From Prevotella sp. (GTDB lineage Bacteria; Bacteroidota; Bacteroidia; Bacteroidales; Bacteroidaceae): a stretch of 36,572 bases of DNA. Shown here one piece after another: positions 7,854 through 16,725 of the stretch. Positions within the stretch are counted from its first letter, which is position 1. Each line of letters begins with the position of its first letter. Made by a program: the position numbers and the translations under genes. The notes beneath the pieces were generated by a model that was not told where the DNA came from, ran no database searches, and was given only the letters and a program-made list of their open reading frames with translations. The stretch covers positions 1-36,572 of the forward strand of contig JAFLSE010000033.1 in NCBI GenBank assembly GCA_022511075.1, written 5' to 3'.

Positions 7854-8034
7854 CTTCGTTCTCCGTGTCTTGTTTCTTTTCCTGCTCTTTCTTCGGGTCT
7901 TCAATTCCGTTCATGCCGTCCTTGAAACTGCGCACGCCCTTGCCTAATCCACGCATCATTTCTGGTATTTTCTTGCCTCCGAAGAGCAGCAATATCACTA
8001 ATGCGATGAGTATAATCTCGGGTGTTCCAAACAT
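7843..8034 (-). CDS. tatA: Sec-independent protein translocase TatA/E
   Basis: A 63-residue single-span TatA-type subunit, which forms the translocation pore or weakened membrane patch. It has a short N-terminal helix (FGTPEIILIALVILLLFGGKK, residues 2-22), the FGGKKIPEMMRGLGKG hinge and amphipathic helix, and a charged tail (EDPKKEQEKKQ). No separate tatB is present; many bacteria have this minimal TatAC form. It is the first gene of the operon. No consensus promoter was found in the 100 bp upstream, so transcription could also read through from the esterase operon that ends at 8136. Confidence 0.92.
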   Translation of the reverse strand: MFGTPEIILIALVILLLFGGKKIPEMMRGLGKGVRSFKDGMNGIEDPKKEQEKKQDTENEGGK

Positions 8035-8135
8035 TTTATTCTATATTTATTAGTTACTATTCAAGTTTAAAGACGCTATACACTACTTAAATGTAATATT
8101 CTTAACATTTAAAGTTTCCTAAATGACATTAATAA

Positions 8136-9446
8136 TTATTTCAGATGCTTCATAATCCAGTCATAGTGCCCGCGTTCCGTGGCATCCGATGTCCAGTGCT
8201 CGTTTATCGGTGTTATGAGTGCTTCCTTGTGCGACTTTATCACGTTCCACACGGCATAGCTTGTGGTGGGTGAGCATGTGTCGTCGTTATATCCCCAAGT
8301 CATATACACGTCGCAATTGAGGTGACGGGCAAAGTTCACTACGTCGTAGTATGCCATTGTCGTCAGGTTGTCTTTCGTGAATATGCCCTTTATCTTGTTG
8401 AATTGCGGATAGCCGCCCGTTCTGCCTTTCTCGCTGTATGCACCCATATCGCTCAATGCTGGGTGGTTTACAACGCACTGCGTAACCCTCTTGTCGAGTG
8501 CTGCTGCAATAATGGAGAGCGCACCGCCTTGGCTTCCTCCCTGCACAATGAGGTTTTTGCCGTCCCACTCGTCGAGTCCCGTCATTACGTCGAGACAGCG
8601 CAACAAAGCCAAATAGACATGCTTCATATAGTACAGGTCGCGGTTTTCTATGCCATTAGCCAGATATCCACCGTTGCGGTCGTTGAAAGCCTTGCTTATG
8701 TCGTTGAAGGTAGACTCTGACAAACGTGGGTCAAGTCCGTGTATCTCCATTTCCATTCTTATGCAGCCGCCCTCACCATAATATCTGTGGCGCAGCGGCT
8801 CTTTTATGGTCTTTATGCCGGCTCCCGGAGGACACAGCACGGCAGGACAACTACCCTTGCCGGCGTTGTGCGGCACGAACAGGTAGGCATATACTGAGTG
8901 CTGTCCGTCAACATCTACTTTCACCAACTTGCATGTCATCTTGTCGGTGCTGTATTCATCAGCATTCTCCGTAGTGTATTTCAGCTTGCTTTTCCTCAAT
9001 TCCTTTACGTTGTTGTCCCAAAACTCCATAAAGTCTGCTGGCTCTTTCGTCCACGGCTCTATCTTGTCTACGGAAAAGCCCACCTTTATATGGTGCTTGT
9101 ATTTCTTTCCGTCAACGTTTGCCGTCAGTCGCAGGTCACGGAATCCTGGAGTCGCGCGCGTACCCATATCTATACTACACTTGCCGTTTTTCAATGTTGC
9201 TTTGCCGTTTTTGTCGGCTTCAAGCATGTCGTTGGCAATCTCGTATGTTATTTCCCCGTCGCATGGAATACCGTACTTATATAGTTGTACCTCAATCTTT
9301 GCATTCTCGCCGGTCTTGTACAGCCAGTCTGAATGGTTGGGCACGGTTACAAACATATAGTCGCTGCGGTAAGGGTAGTTCTCAGCGCTCGCTATACCAG
9401 CGAAGGCGAACAGCGCAACGAGCATTGTCAATATTTTCTTTATCAT
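8136..9446 (-). CDS. Exported acetyl xylan esterase-type hydrolase (CE7 / AXE1 family)
   Basis: 436 residues with a Sec signal (MIKKILTMLVALFAFAGIASA). An N-terminal beta domain (about 23-125) precedes an alpha/beta-hydrolase domain of the AXE1/cephalosporin-C-deacetylase family. The nucleophile is S305 in GGSQGG, the acid is in GYNDDTC (D388/D389), and the base is probably H427 (ERGHYDW). CE7 enzymes remove acetyl groups from xylo-oligosaccharides and related sugars; close relatives occur in Prevotella xylan and pectin degraders. It is the third gene of a glycan operon, 28 bp after a large exported hydrolase-like gene. The exact substrate cannot be read from sequence. Confidence 0.85.
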   Translation of the reverse strand: MIKKILTMLVALFAFAGIASAENYPYRSDYMFVTVPNHSDWLYKTGENAKIEVQLYKYGIPCDGEITYEIANDMLEADKNGKATLKNGKCSIDMGTRATPGFRDLRLTANVDGKKYKHHIKVGFSVDKIEPWTKEPADFMEFWDNNVKELRKSKLKYTTENADEYSTDKMTCKLVKVDVDGQHSVYAYLFVPHNAGKGSCPAVLCPPGAGIKTIKEPLRHRYYGEGGCIRMEMEIHGLDPRLSESTFNDISKAFNDRNGGYLANGIENRDLYYMKHVYLALLRCLDVMTGLDEWDGKNLIVQGGSQGGALSIIAAALDKRVTQCVVNHPALSDMGAYSEKGRTGGYPQFNKIKGIFTKDNLTTMAYYDVVNFARHLNCDVYMTWGYNDDTCSPTTSYAVWNVIKSHKEALITPINEHWTSDATERGHYDWIMKHLK

Positions 9447-9474
9447 AGTTTGCGTGGCTTTATCGAGTGCGTTG

Positions 9475-12117
9475 TTATTTCATGAAAATCCAGTCCACCT
9501 CGCTGTTTGCTCCGTTCAGTCCTGCATCTCGTGCCTTCAGTGGTGTGCTCGTAAATCCTGCCACCATTATTATTCCCTTAGGCAGATTTATCAGGTTGTG
9601 TCCAGCCTTTAGGTGATATGCGTGGATGTTTGCCATAGGCATCTTGCTCATGCTCACGGCATTGCTTATCAGTGGCTCTGCCTGTCCGAACTCGTTGCCA
9701 GTTGCATCGGTCTCAAGTTTCGGAGGCGCAGCAAACTTATCTTGGTCGTCAATAAAGAAGCCAACGAGCATCATCACGTCCTCGTCGCATTCAAATTCCA
9801 CCGTACCGCCCTTGATGCGTGTCGTATCGCGGTTCATCACGAGTGCGTCAAGTCCTTCCAACTCTGCTGCTATGCTGTCTATCGCCTCGTCTCTTTCCTC
9901 GAAAAGCAATGCGCCCTTCTCCAATTTCACTGTCTTAAGTCCGTTCAGTATCTTCACCTTGGCAGGCACGGCTTTTGGATTGGTTGTAGTGTTGCCTTTC
10001 TCCGCATTAGGATTGGTCATACGTTCAACGTTCTCTTCCAATGCAGCAAGTTCTGCGTCGTATACGGTCTTCAATTCTTCCCATGTCTTCATCTGTCCGT
10101 TGTCGCCTCCTGTAGGAATGCGCCTTTGCGATGTCTGCATACTGTTGGCGTAGAGATATGTGCCCTTTGTCAAATCCACAAGTTTGTCGTAGTATTCACC
10201 ACTCTTTTTCAACAGCGGTATAGCCTTTTGCAGATACTTCGTCTCGCCGCTCCATTTGTAGTTCAGTGTCTGCTCGGCAGCAAGCACTTTATATTTGAAT
10301 GAGTATGCAAACTCACGATAGCAGTGCATATCGTTGAGAAGTCTTTCAAACTCTGCCCTCTCTTTCGTAACGCTCTTTGCGGCACGCTCAATGGCAGCCA
10401 CAGCCTTGTCGCCGTGTACCACACACTCATCTACGATGTTCAGTGGCAGTTCGCCCTTGTGAGGCTCTTTCTTCCATTGCTTCTCTACGTATTCTATCAG
10501 TTTCTCGCCCTCTGGACCGCAACTCTCGTAGAATCCTGGATATACGGTGTATTTGTAGGGATTGACGAGCTGGCTAATCTTCATACCCAAAAGCAAACAC
10601 TGCCTATTACCCTCGGTTATTCCGAAACGCCTTATCAGCTTTGGTGCAATCTCGCCGCTCTCGTCGTATGCCTCCAATATGTCAGCTGCAGCCTTCTCGT
10701 CGCAACCAAAGCGCTCTGCTAATTGCTTCAGCCAATATGTCTTGTCTGCTCCGCGGTCGGCTTTCCATGCGTATCGTCCCCATGCGTCATACCACATCCT
10801 GTCGCGATATACCTGCGTGAGTCGTCCGCCTCCTGCTATGCTGTCGGCTGTGTAAGGCCAGTCCCAGTAGTTTGCCTGTGGATATAGATGCAGTCCGTTT
10901 GCACCGTGCACTCTGTGCATCGCCTGCACTGTCTTGCTCACGAATGCCGGCGAACTCCAGCGCCACGGTTCAAGGTTTGCCAATATGTGTACGTTGCTGA
11001 TGTGTATCGGTGCAACGCTGCTCAACTGGCGTTGTGTCTCTCCCCAAGGACCTCCCGGCTCGTATGTGGTAAGGCTCTCGCCAGTGTATTTCGTCATAGT
11101 GTAGATGTTCGGGTAGAGTGGGAGAGAGGCTTCCAACACCTTCGGACCGTCGGTGTCGTGCGAGCGCAGTATAATCGGCGGAATGTCCGTTCTGCCCGAT
11201 GCAGCCAGTCCGTCCTTTATACCTGGAATGATAGTCTTTGTCATCCACTCAATGTCGGTTTCTATTCCGCTCATTGCCTCACCGAGACATACAAGGAAGC
11301 CCACGTTTGGATATTTCTCAATGAACGCCGCAATGCTCTTGCGGGTGTAGTCGCTAATGAGCGGTGTTATTGGTCGGTTGCGGTCCTGTGTCTTCAGTCC
11401 GTAGTGGTCGGCAAATGGCTTCGACAAAATTATGTTGTAGAACATTTGTATCACCCTTATGCCCCTCTTTCCTGCCTCTGTGGTGAGGAAGGTGAACATT
11501 TCTTGGTTTTTGTCCATCGTTGTATCGTCAACCTCTGCCGCAAAGGGATAGTCCTCCAACTTCACGAGCGATGCAAACGGGTGTCCGTTCCAAAGATAGA
11601 GCGTGTTCATATTGCATGAGGCGAGCATATCGAGATACTCCGTCCACTGTGCCTTGTCATAAAACCATGGGAAGTTTTCAGGCGTATATGGGTATTCGTA
11701 CACACGGTGTCCGGGCAGGTACACTGTCTTTTGCAGACCTACGCATGCTCCGCGGAGTTTCATTTCAGGTGCATCTGAAATGCTCTCGGCAATGTTGATG
11801 TTGCCGTTGATATGATAATACTCTATCAGCCTGTTTGCTCCGTATATCACACCGTTGCCGTCATTACCCGTTATGGTAATCTTTCCTCCTTTCCTGCCGA
11901 TGGTGTAACCCTCATCTGCACCTCCGTTGGCTGCAATGCCGATGCTGATGCTGTATTTCTCCTTTATGCCGTCAAGGTTTTTCTGCAACAGCCCTGCCGC
12001 ATATTCCGTCTGCGGACTTTGCGACTTCTTGTCGGTCTTTATCGTAACTCCAGCCGTGGCTGTTACCTGTAGTGCGGCGAATAATAATGCCGTCAGTAGT
12101 GTGGTTGTTCTTTTCAT
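9475..12117 (-). CDS. Large exported glycoside-hydrolase-like protein, family unresolved
   Basis: 880 residues with a Sec signal (MKRTTTLLTALLFAALQVTATA). Residues about 25-105 look like the small alpha/beta domain found ahead of GH20 and GH67 barrels (GYTIGRKGGKITITGNDGNG, then VIYGANRLIEYY). A probable TIM-barrel region follows (about 120-480) with the motifs NTLYLWNGHP, RVIQMFYNII, FLVCLGEAMSG (E280, a candidate acid) and RSHDTDGP. After it come a helical region (about 480-720) and a C-terminal beta domain. It sits between a GH78-like gene (13 bp upstream) and a CE7 esterase (28 bp downstream), so a role in plant-type polysaccharide breakdown is likely. I cannot assign a CAZy family; an alpha-glucuronidase-like or hexosaminidase-like activity is only a guess from the N-terminal fold. 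Confidence 0.75.
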   Translation of the reverse strand: MKRTTTLLTALLFAALQVTATAGVTIKTDKKSQSPQTEYAAGLLQKNLDGIKEKYSISIGIAANGGADEGYTIGRKGGKITITGNDGNGVIYGANRLIEYYHINGNINIAESISDAPEMKLRGACVGLQKTVYLPGHRVYEYPYTPENFPWFYDKAQWTEYLDMLASCNMNTLYLWNGHPFASLVKLEDYPFAAEVDDTTMDKNQEMFTFLTTEAGKRGIRVIQMFYNIILSKPFADHYGLKTQDRNRPITPLISDYTRKSIAAFIEKYPNVGFLVCLGEAMSGIETDIEWMTKTIIPGIKDGLAASGRTDIPPIILRSHDTDGPKVLEASLPLYPNIYTMTKYTGESLTTYEPGGPWGETQRQLSSVAPIHISNVHILANLEPWRWSSPAFVSKTVQAMHRVHGANGLHLYPQANYWDWPYTADSIAGGGRLTQVYRDRMWYDAWGRYAWKADRGADKTYWLKQLAERFGCDEKAAADILEAYDESGEIAPKLIRRFGITEGNRQCLLLGMKISQLVNPYKYTVYPGFYESCGPEGEKLIEYVEKQWKKEPHKGELPLNIVDECVVHGDKAVAAIERAAKSVTKERAEFERLLNDMHCYREFAYSFKYKVLAAEQTLNYKWSGETKYLQKAIPLLKKSGEYYDKLVDLTKGTYLYANSMQTSQRRIPTGGDNGQMKTWEELKTVYDAELAALEENVERMTNPNAEKGNTTTNPKAVPAKVKILNGLKTVKLEKGALLFEERDEAIDSIAAELEGLDALVMNRDTTRIKGGTVEFECDEDVMMLVGFFIDDQDKFAAPPKLETDATGNEFGQAEPLISNAVSMSKMPMANIHAYHLKAGHNLINLPKGIIMVAGFTSTPLKARDAGLNGANSEVDWIFMK

Positions 12118-12130
12118 TGTGTTATGTGTT

Positions 12131-14239
12131 TTAGGTTTTTATTGTCATTCTTGTCTCTTTGTTTGGCTCAATGCTTGCCTGCTTGTCGCCCACGATTAGT
12201 GTGCCCTGTCCTCCGTCGCTATATACAACTACTTCGCTTTCGGTCATTCTCACGTGTATCTTGCCGAATTGTGTGGGCACGTCGCCCTCTATCCATTCCA
12301 ATCCTCCGAGCGACGGGCGGACAACATACTCCTCATAGCCAGCCTTCACCGGCTCTACGCCGAGGCAATATCTGCCAAGCAGGTATATCGGGCTTGCCCC
12401 CCAGGCATGGCAAAGGCTCTTGCCGTATGGTCGTCCGTACATTGCAAGATGCTGCGTTCCGTGGTCTTCGGGGTTGTATTTCTCCCAGAAACTCGTTGCA
12501 CCCTCAGCAAGCATACCTCCCCAGTAGTCGCGTATCTCCTGCATCACTTTTTCCTGCATTCCCATAAGGCATAGTGCCTCCAATTCGTAGAAACGCATAT
12601 ATGGAGTGGTTATCTTCTCTATCTCTGGATTGAGCATCACCGACTGCATCACGGTCTGCCTGTCCTCTTCCGACAGATAGCCGTAGATGATGGCGAACAT
12701 ATTGGGGAATTTTGTTATCTGCGGATTTATCTCGCCGTCTTCTATTGCGTGCATAAATGCCTTGCGACTCTCGTCCCAGAATGTTGGCTTGAGTTTGTCG
12801 AAAAGTGCTTTTGCGAGTTTTCCGTATTTCTTTGCATCGGCGGCATATTCCTGCGTTTCGATGCTTCCCTGCGGAGGATTAGCAAGTGGGTTGTCGCGCA
12901 ATATGGCAGCGCACAGGCTCATTGCCTCAAGAGCCTTGCAAAGCAGTATCTGCTCAAAGCACAGTGTGCCGCGCTTGTGCATTGGGAAGTCCACCCAGTC
13001 CACGAAAATCCAGTCGTCAGCCTGTCCCTCTGCCATTCCGTCTGCGTTTGTGCGACCGAGCACATAGTGCATCATCGTTTGCATCAGGGGATAAACCTCA
13101 CGCACAAAACTCAAGTCTGCCGTGTACATATAGTAGTCGTGTATCGACTTGAACCAGTAGAACGTGTAGTCCATTATGGTGTTTATATGTGCCGTCACGG
13201 GATTCTTGCCTCTCAACTGACGTATTGTGCGACGCACGCAGTCGGTGTCGAAGCGCAGGTAATAGTTCATAAGATACGACTGCATCGCATCTCCCGACCA
13301 CACCCACCTGTCGCGCTTTATGCCGTCTATGAAAAACTCGCGCGTGGTGAGGTCCATAGTGTATGCTCCCGTCTCCCAAATCCTGTTAATCAAGTCATCG
13401 TTGCAGCGGAATGTGCCGCTCTTTTCCTTATCGAATGGGGCAAATTCAAAGTCCATTGCAAGGCTCTCAAATGTTACATCTTTGTCGGTCTTTATGCACA
13501 CATAGCGAAATGCCTTCGAGTTTTCCAATTCAATGTCCTGTGGCGTTTCCGTATCGGTTTCCAACATGTCGAGCGTCTCGCAGTGCTCACTATCGAGTGC
13601 CTCCTCACGACTTTCACCATAAAATATGTTGATGTGCCCCTTGCCTTTCGTACCTTTCAGTTTCAGGTAGCCGAAAGTTTCCTTGCCAAAGTCGTACAGC
13701 ATATCGTCTGCGGTTTTCTCGCTTGCAGTTGGCAGCCACTCCTCACGTTCCAGTCGGTAGAGCGACGGAGGCGTGTCAATGCTGTCGAAGTTCCACGATG
13801 CTGCATGTACGTATATTCCCGAGCCGTGTGCCGTACCATTCTCGTCAATCCAAATCTTGTCCTCGTATGTTGCGAGCCACGTGCTGTCAGTGTTTATAGT
13901 CTTGCCTGCCACATAGAGTGCTGGCGGCGTTGTTTGGTTGTATATCTTGAAGTTGAGTGTATGTTCACCAGCCGGCACTTGCAGTTCCTTTGGCATTCCG
14001 CACAAGAGTTTGCCGTCGAGCATTACGTTGAACTTTCCCTCCGTAGCAATGCTGATAGTCTCGGCATTCTCTAAAGTGAATGCTTTTGAAAACTCCACCG
14101 TAACCCAGTGTGAGTCTTGTTTCCAGAAGGGCGGAAACATTGCCCCGCGTTCTGTTCGGTTATTGTTGAAACGGTTTCCGAGCCATACCTCATAGTCACC
14201 CGGATACCATATCCATGTCGCATTATGCGTTTTCGCCAT
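12131..14239 (-). CDS. GH78-like alpha-L-rhamnosidase family protein, no signal peptide
   Basis: 702 residues from the chosen start. An N-terminal beta region (WIWYPGDYEVW, lectin-like sandwich) is followed by the (alpha/alpha)6 barrel of six-hairpin glycosidases and a C-terminal beta domain with a sugar-hydrolase tail (PSLGGLEWIEGDVPTQFG). The catalytic-region motif reads D305-G-I-K-R-D-R-W-V-W-S-G-D317 instead of the classic D-x-x-x-R-D-E-R-x-G-W-x-G-D, so the usual general-acid Glu is not in its normal place. The ORF can be opened to 14305, but the -7 box TATCTTTG (14265-14272) lies inside that extension; ATG at 14239 (MAKTHNATW) is therefore the start. First gene of the operon with the exported hydrolase and esterase; unlike them it appears cytoplasmic. 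Confidence 0.82.
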   Translation of the reverse strand: MAKTHNATWIWYPGDYEVWLGNRFNNNRTERGAMFPPFWKQDSHWVTVEFSKAFTLENAETISIATEGKFNVMLDGKLLCGMPKELQVPAGEHTLNFKIYNQTTPPALYVAGKTINTDSTWLATYEDKIWIDENGTAHGSGIYVHAASWNFDSIDTPPSLYRLEREEWLPTASEKTADDMLYDFGKETFGYLKLKGTKGKGHINIFYGESREEALDSEHCETLDMLETDTETPQDIELENSKAFRYVCIKTDKDVTFESLAMDFEFAPFDKEKSGTFRCNDDLINRIWETGAYTMDLTTREFFIDGIKRDRWVWSGDAMQSYLMNYYLRFDTDCVRRTIRQLRGKNPVTAHINTIMDYTFYWFKSIHDYYMYTADLSFVREVYPLMQTMMHYVLGRTNADGMAEGQADDWIFVDWVDFPMHKRGTLCFEQILLCKALEAMSLCAAILRDNPLANPPQGSIETQEYAADAKKYGKLAKALFDKLKPTFWDESRKAFMHAIEDGEINPQITKFPNMFAIIYGYLSEEDRQTVMQSVMLNPEIEKITTPYMRFYELEALCLMGMQEKVMQEIRDYWGGMLAEGATSFWEKYNPEDHGTQHLAMYGRPYGKSLCHAWGASPIYLLGRYCLGVEPVKAGYEEYVVRPSLGGLEWIEGDVPTQFGKIHVRMTESEVVVYSDGGQGTLIVGDKQASIEPNKETRMTIKT

Positions 14240-14264
14240 ATCTTTCTTTAGTACAATTTTAGTG

Positions 14265-14272
14265 CAAAGATA
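14265..14272 (-). promoter_or_regulatory. -7 box of the glycan operon
   Basis: TATCTTTG on the minus strand, 25 nt upstream of the ATG at 14239. No TTTG lies at the expected upstream distance. The box fixes the start of the GH78-like gene. Confidence 0.5.
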
Positions 14273-14762
14273 CTGCAAAAAATCGAGTAAGCGAGTAAAA
14301 CACAAGAATGTTAACCTTTTTTGTGTTTTAGAGTGAGATATTTTTATTTAAATCGAATGGAATACAAAATAAATTAACGTTATTTATTTTTATTCCTGAT
14401 ATACAGCGTATTTTATTTAAAGATACTAAATAATATAGCAAACTCTTATATGCCAACATTTGTAGCTTTGTAACATTGTAATAATTCGTCTTTATCTTTA
14501 GTACCTCCCCCCTGTCCTTAACGCTTGCGGCTTCATTTGCCAACGAAGCCTGCTTCGATGCCCATCGAGACTATAAGCGTTGCCCATCGAAAGGGCAATC
14601 GATGAGAAATGGAGCAACTTTGGAGATAATGCCATTGTGTAATAAGTCATGCTATGTAATTACTCAAATATAAAAATTACATTAAATGGCTGTATTGACG
14701 ATAAAATATTGTGCCAAAATCAAAAAACAAAACAAATGCTTTGCAATATCAAAAAAATGCAT
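14273..14762. other. AT-rich spacer between glycan operon and speA
   Basis: The divergent spacer holds a GC-richer, multi-hairpin island at 14520-14601 (described separately) and the speA promoter at its right end. A 71-codon minus-strand frame (14328-14543) is made largely of AT-rich sequence and runs into the hairpin island; I do not regard it as a gene. Nothing else is supported. Confidence 0.5.
14520..14601. repeat. REP-like multi-hairpin element
   Basis: An outer pair AACGCTT/AAGCGTT (14520-14526, 14575-14581) encloses the palindrome CGAAGC-CT-GCTTCG (14544-14557). TTGCCC/GGGCAA (14580-14585, 14593-14598) follows. The nonamer GCCCATCGA occurs twice (14560-14568 and 14582-14590). The stretch from 14542 matches the spacer of the inverted repeat at 3738 in 21 of 28 positions by eye. 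It is not a terminator (no T-run). Confidence 0.5.
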
Positions 14763-14770
14763 TACCTTTG
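14740..14770 (+). promoter_or_regulatory. speA promoter
   Basis: TTTG at 14740-14743 and TACCTTTG at 14763-14770, with 19 nt between; the ATG follows 19 nt later. Textbook Bacteroidetes spacing. Confidence 0.75.
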
Positions 14771-14789
14771 CATAAATTAACAGTGTAAG

Positions 14790-16682
14790 ATGAAGAAATG
14801 GCATATTGAGGACTCCGCCGACCTGTATAATATCAAAGGCTGGGGGGCTTCCTATTTTGGGATAAACGAGAAGGGGCACATTGTGGTGACTCCGAAGAAG
14901 AATGGCGTTGAGGTTGACCTGCGTGAGATTATGGACGAGCTCTCGCTGTCGGACATCGGTGCGCCCGTGCTGCTGCGCTTTCCCGACATTCTCGATAATC
15001 GTATAGAGAGCATGGCGGTGTGCTACCAAAAGGCGCAGAAGGCATACGACTACAAGGGGCAGTGCTACTCGGTGTTCCCTATAAAGGTAAACCAAATGTA
15101 TCCCGTGGTGGAGGCGATAATAAACCACGGACAGAAATTCAACCTCGGACTTGAAGCTGGATCTAAGCCTGAACTGCATGCGGTAATAGCGGCAAGCGTC
15201 GACGCCAATGCTCTGATAATATGCAACGGCTATAAGGACGAGAGTTATATTGAACTGGCATTGCTTGCGCAGAAAATGGGCAAGCGCATCTTCCTCGTAA
15301 TAGAGAAAATGAACGAGCTGCATATTATTGCCAACATTGCAAAACGACTGAACGTGCGACCGAACATCGGTGTACGCATAAAGTTAGGAAGCAGCGGAAG
15401 CGGCAAATGGGAGGACAGCGGCGGTGATGCAAGCAAGTTCGGACTGACATCGAGCGAGGTGCTCGAATGCTTGGAGCATCTGAAAGAGATGAAACTCGAG
15501 GACTGCTTGAGCCTGATACACTTCCACATAGGCAGCCAAGTGACGAACATTCGTCACATAAAGACTGCCATTCGCGAGGCTTCGCATTTCTACGTGCAAC
15601 TTCGACTGATGGGATTCCCGATAGAATATATAGATGCCGGCGGCGGAATGGGTGTGGACTATGACGGCACGCGAAGCGCAAGCAGTGAGTCGAGCGTGAA
15701 CTATTCGATGCAGGAATACGTGAACGACGTGCTATACCAGATAATGGACGCTTCCGATAAGAACAACCTGCCCCATCCCAACGTGATAACAGAGAGCGGA
15801 CGCTCGTTGGCTGCACACCACTCGGTGCTCGTGACGCAGGTACTCGAAACGGCATCGCTACCAGAAATGCCAGAGGAATGGGAAGTGGGCGACGACGACC
15901 ACCAACTTGTGAAAGACCTGTACGAGATATGGGACAACATAAACCAGCGCTCGGCTCTTGAACACTGGCACGACGCACAACAGATACGTGACGAGACACT
16001 TGAGCTGTTCTCGCATGGTATCATTGACCTGAAGACACGCGCACAGATAGAAAAACTCTACTGGAGTGTGACGCGCGAGATAAACCACCTGACGCAGCAC
16101 ATGAAGCGAGTACCGGAAGAACTCTACAAGATTAACAAGTTGCTTGCCGACAAGTATTTCTGCAATTTCTCTATTTTCCAGTCGCTGCCCGACTCATGGG
16201 GAATAGACCAAGTGTTCCCGATAGTGCCGCTTCAGAGACTTGACGAGCGCCCCGACCGACAAGCGACGCTTCAGGACATAACCTGCGACAGTGACGGCAA
16301 GGTGACAAGTTACATCACCTCGAACAACATGAACAACTCGCTGCCCGTACACCCCGTGAAGCCAAACGAGCCTTACTATCTCGGAGTGTTCCTCGTAGGT
16401 GCATATCAGGAGATTCTCGGCGACATGCACAACCTATTCGGTGACACCAATGCCGTACACATCAGTGTGAAAGACAACGGTTATACAATAGATAAGATGA
16501 TTGACGGCGAGACCGTTGACGATGTGCTCGACTATGTAGACTGGGACACCAAGCGCATGGTGCGCTCACTTGAGACATGGGTGGCACGTTCAGTGAAAGG
16601 CGGCAAGATTAGTCGCAAGGAAGGCAAGGAATTCTTGAGCACATATCGATCCGGACTCTATGGATATACGTATCTGGAATAG
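14790..16682 (+). CDS. speA: Biosynthetic arginine decarboxylase (PLP)
   Basis: 630 residues, full length for SpeA. It converts arginine to agmatine in the cytoplasm, the first step of polyamine synthesis. The PLP-binding lysine is K99 in FPIKVNQ. The fold-III decarboxylase markers are visible: LEAGSKPEL, HFHIGSQ (244-250), the glycine-rich DAGGGMGVDYDGT and a TESGRS motif. The C-terminal specificity region (MNNSLPVHPVKPNEPYYLGVFLVGAYQEILGD) is typical of the SpeA subfamily rather than ornithine decarboxylases. The gene has its own strong promoter and is followed after 43 bp by carboxynorspermidine dehydrogenase. Together they fit the agmatine-to-putrescine-to-spermidine route used by Bacteroidales. 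Confidence 0.96.
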   Translation: MKKWHIEDSADLYNIKGWGASYFGINEKGHIVVTPKKNGVEVDLREIMDELSLSDIGAPVLLRFPDILDNRIESMAVCYQKAQKAYDYKGQCYSVFPIKVNQMYPVVEAIINHGQKFNLGLEAGSKPELHAVIAASVDANALIICNGYKDESYIELALLAQKMGKRIFLVIEKMNELHIIANIAKRLNVRPNIGVRIKLGSSGSGKWEDSGGDASKFGLTSSEVLECLEHLKEMKLEDCLSLIHFHIGSQVTNIRHIKTAIREASHFYVQLRLMGFPIEYIDAGGGMGVDYDGTRSASSESSVNYSMQEYVNDVLYQIMDASDKNNLPHPNVITESGRSLAAHHSVLVTQVLETASLPEMPEEWEVGDDDHQLVKDLYEIWDNINQRSALEHWHDAQQIRDETLELFSHGIIDLKTRAQIEKLYWSVTREINHLTQHMKRVPEELYKINKLLADKYFCNFSIFQSLPDSWGIDQVFPIVPLQRLDERPDRQATLQDITCDSDGKVTSYITSNNMNNSLPVHPVKPNEPYYLGVFLVGAYQEILGDMHNLFGDTNAVHISVKDNGYTIDKMIDGETVDDVLDYVDWDTKRMVRSLETWVARSVKGGKISRKEGKEFLSTYRSGLYGYTYLE

Positions 16683-16725
16683 TGTTTAGTGAAGAAATTA
16701 TATATAAATTATGAATTGAAGATAA

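Noticed and set aside
10888..11619. 243-codon plus-strand frame
   Set aside because: Shadow of the large hydrolase-like gene on the other strand; Cys/His/Arg-rich composition with no domain.
12749..14074. 441-codon plus-strand frame
   Set aside because: Antisense to the GH78-like gene; composition is typical of a mirror frame and there is no promoter.
14328..14543. 71-codon minus-strand frame in the speA spacer
   Set aside because: AT-rich, no similarity, and its start lies within the hairpin island.
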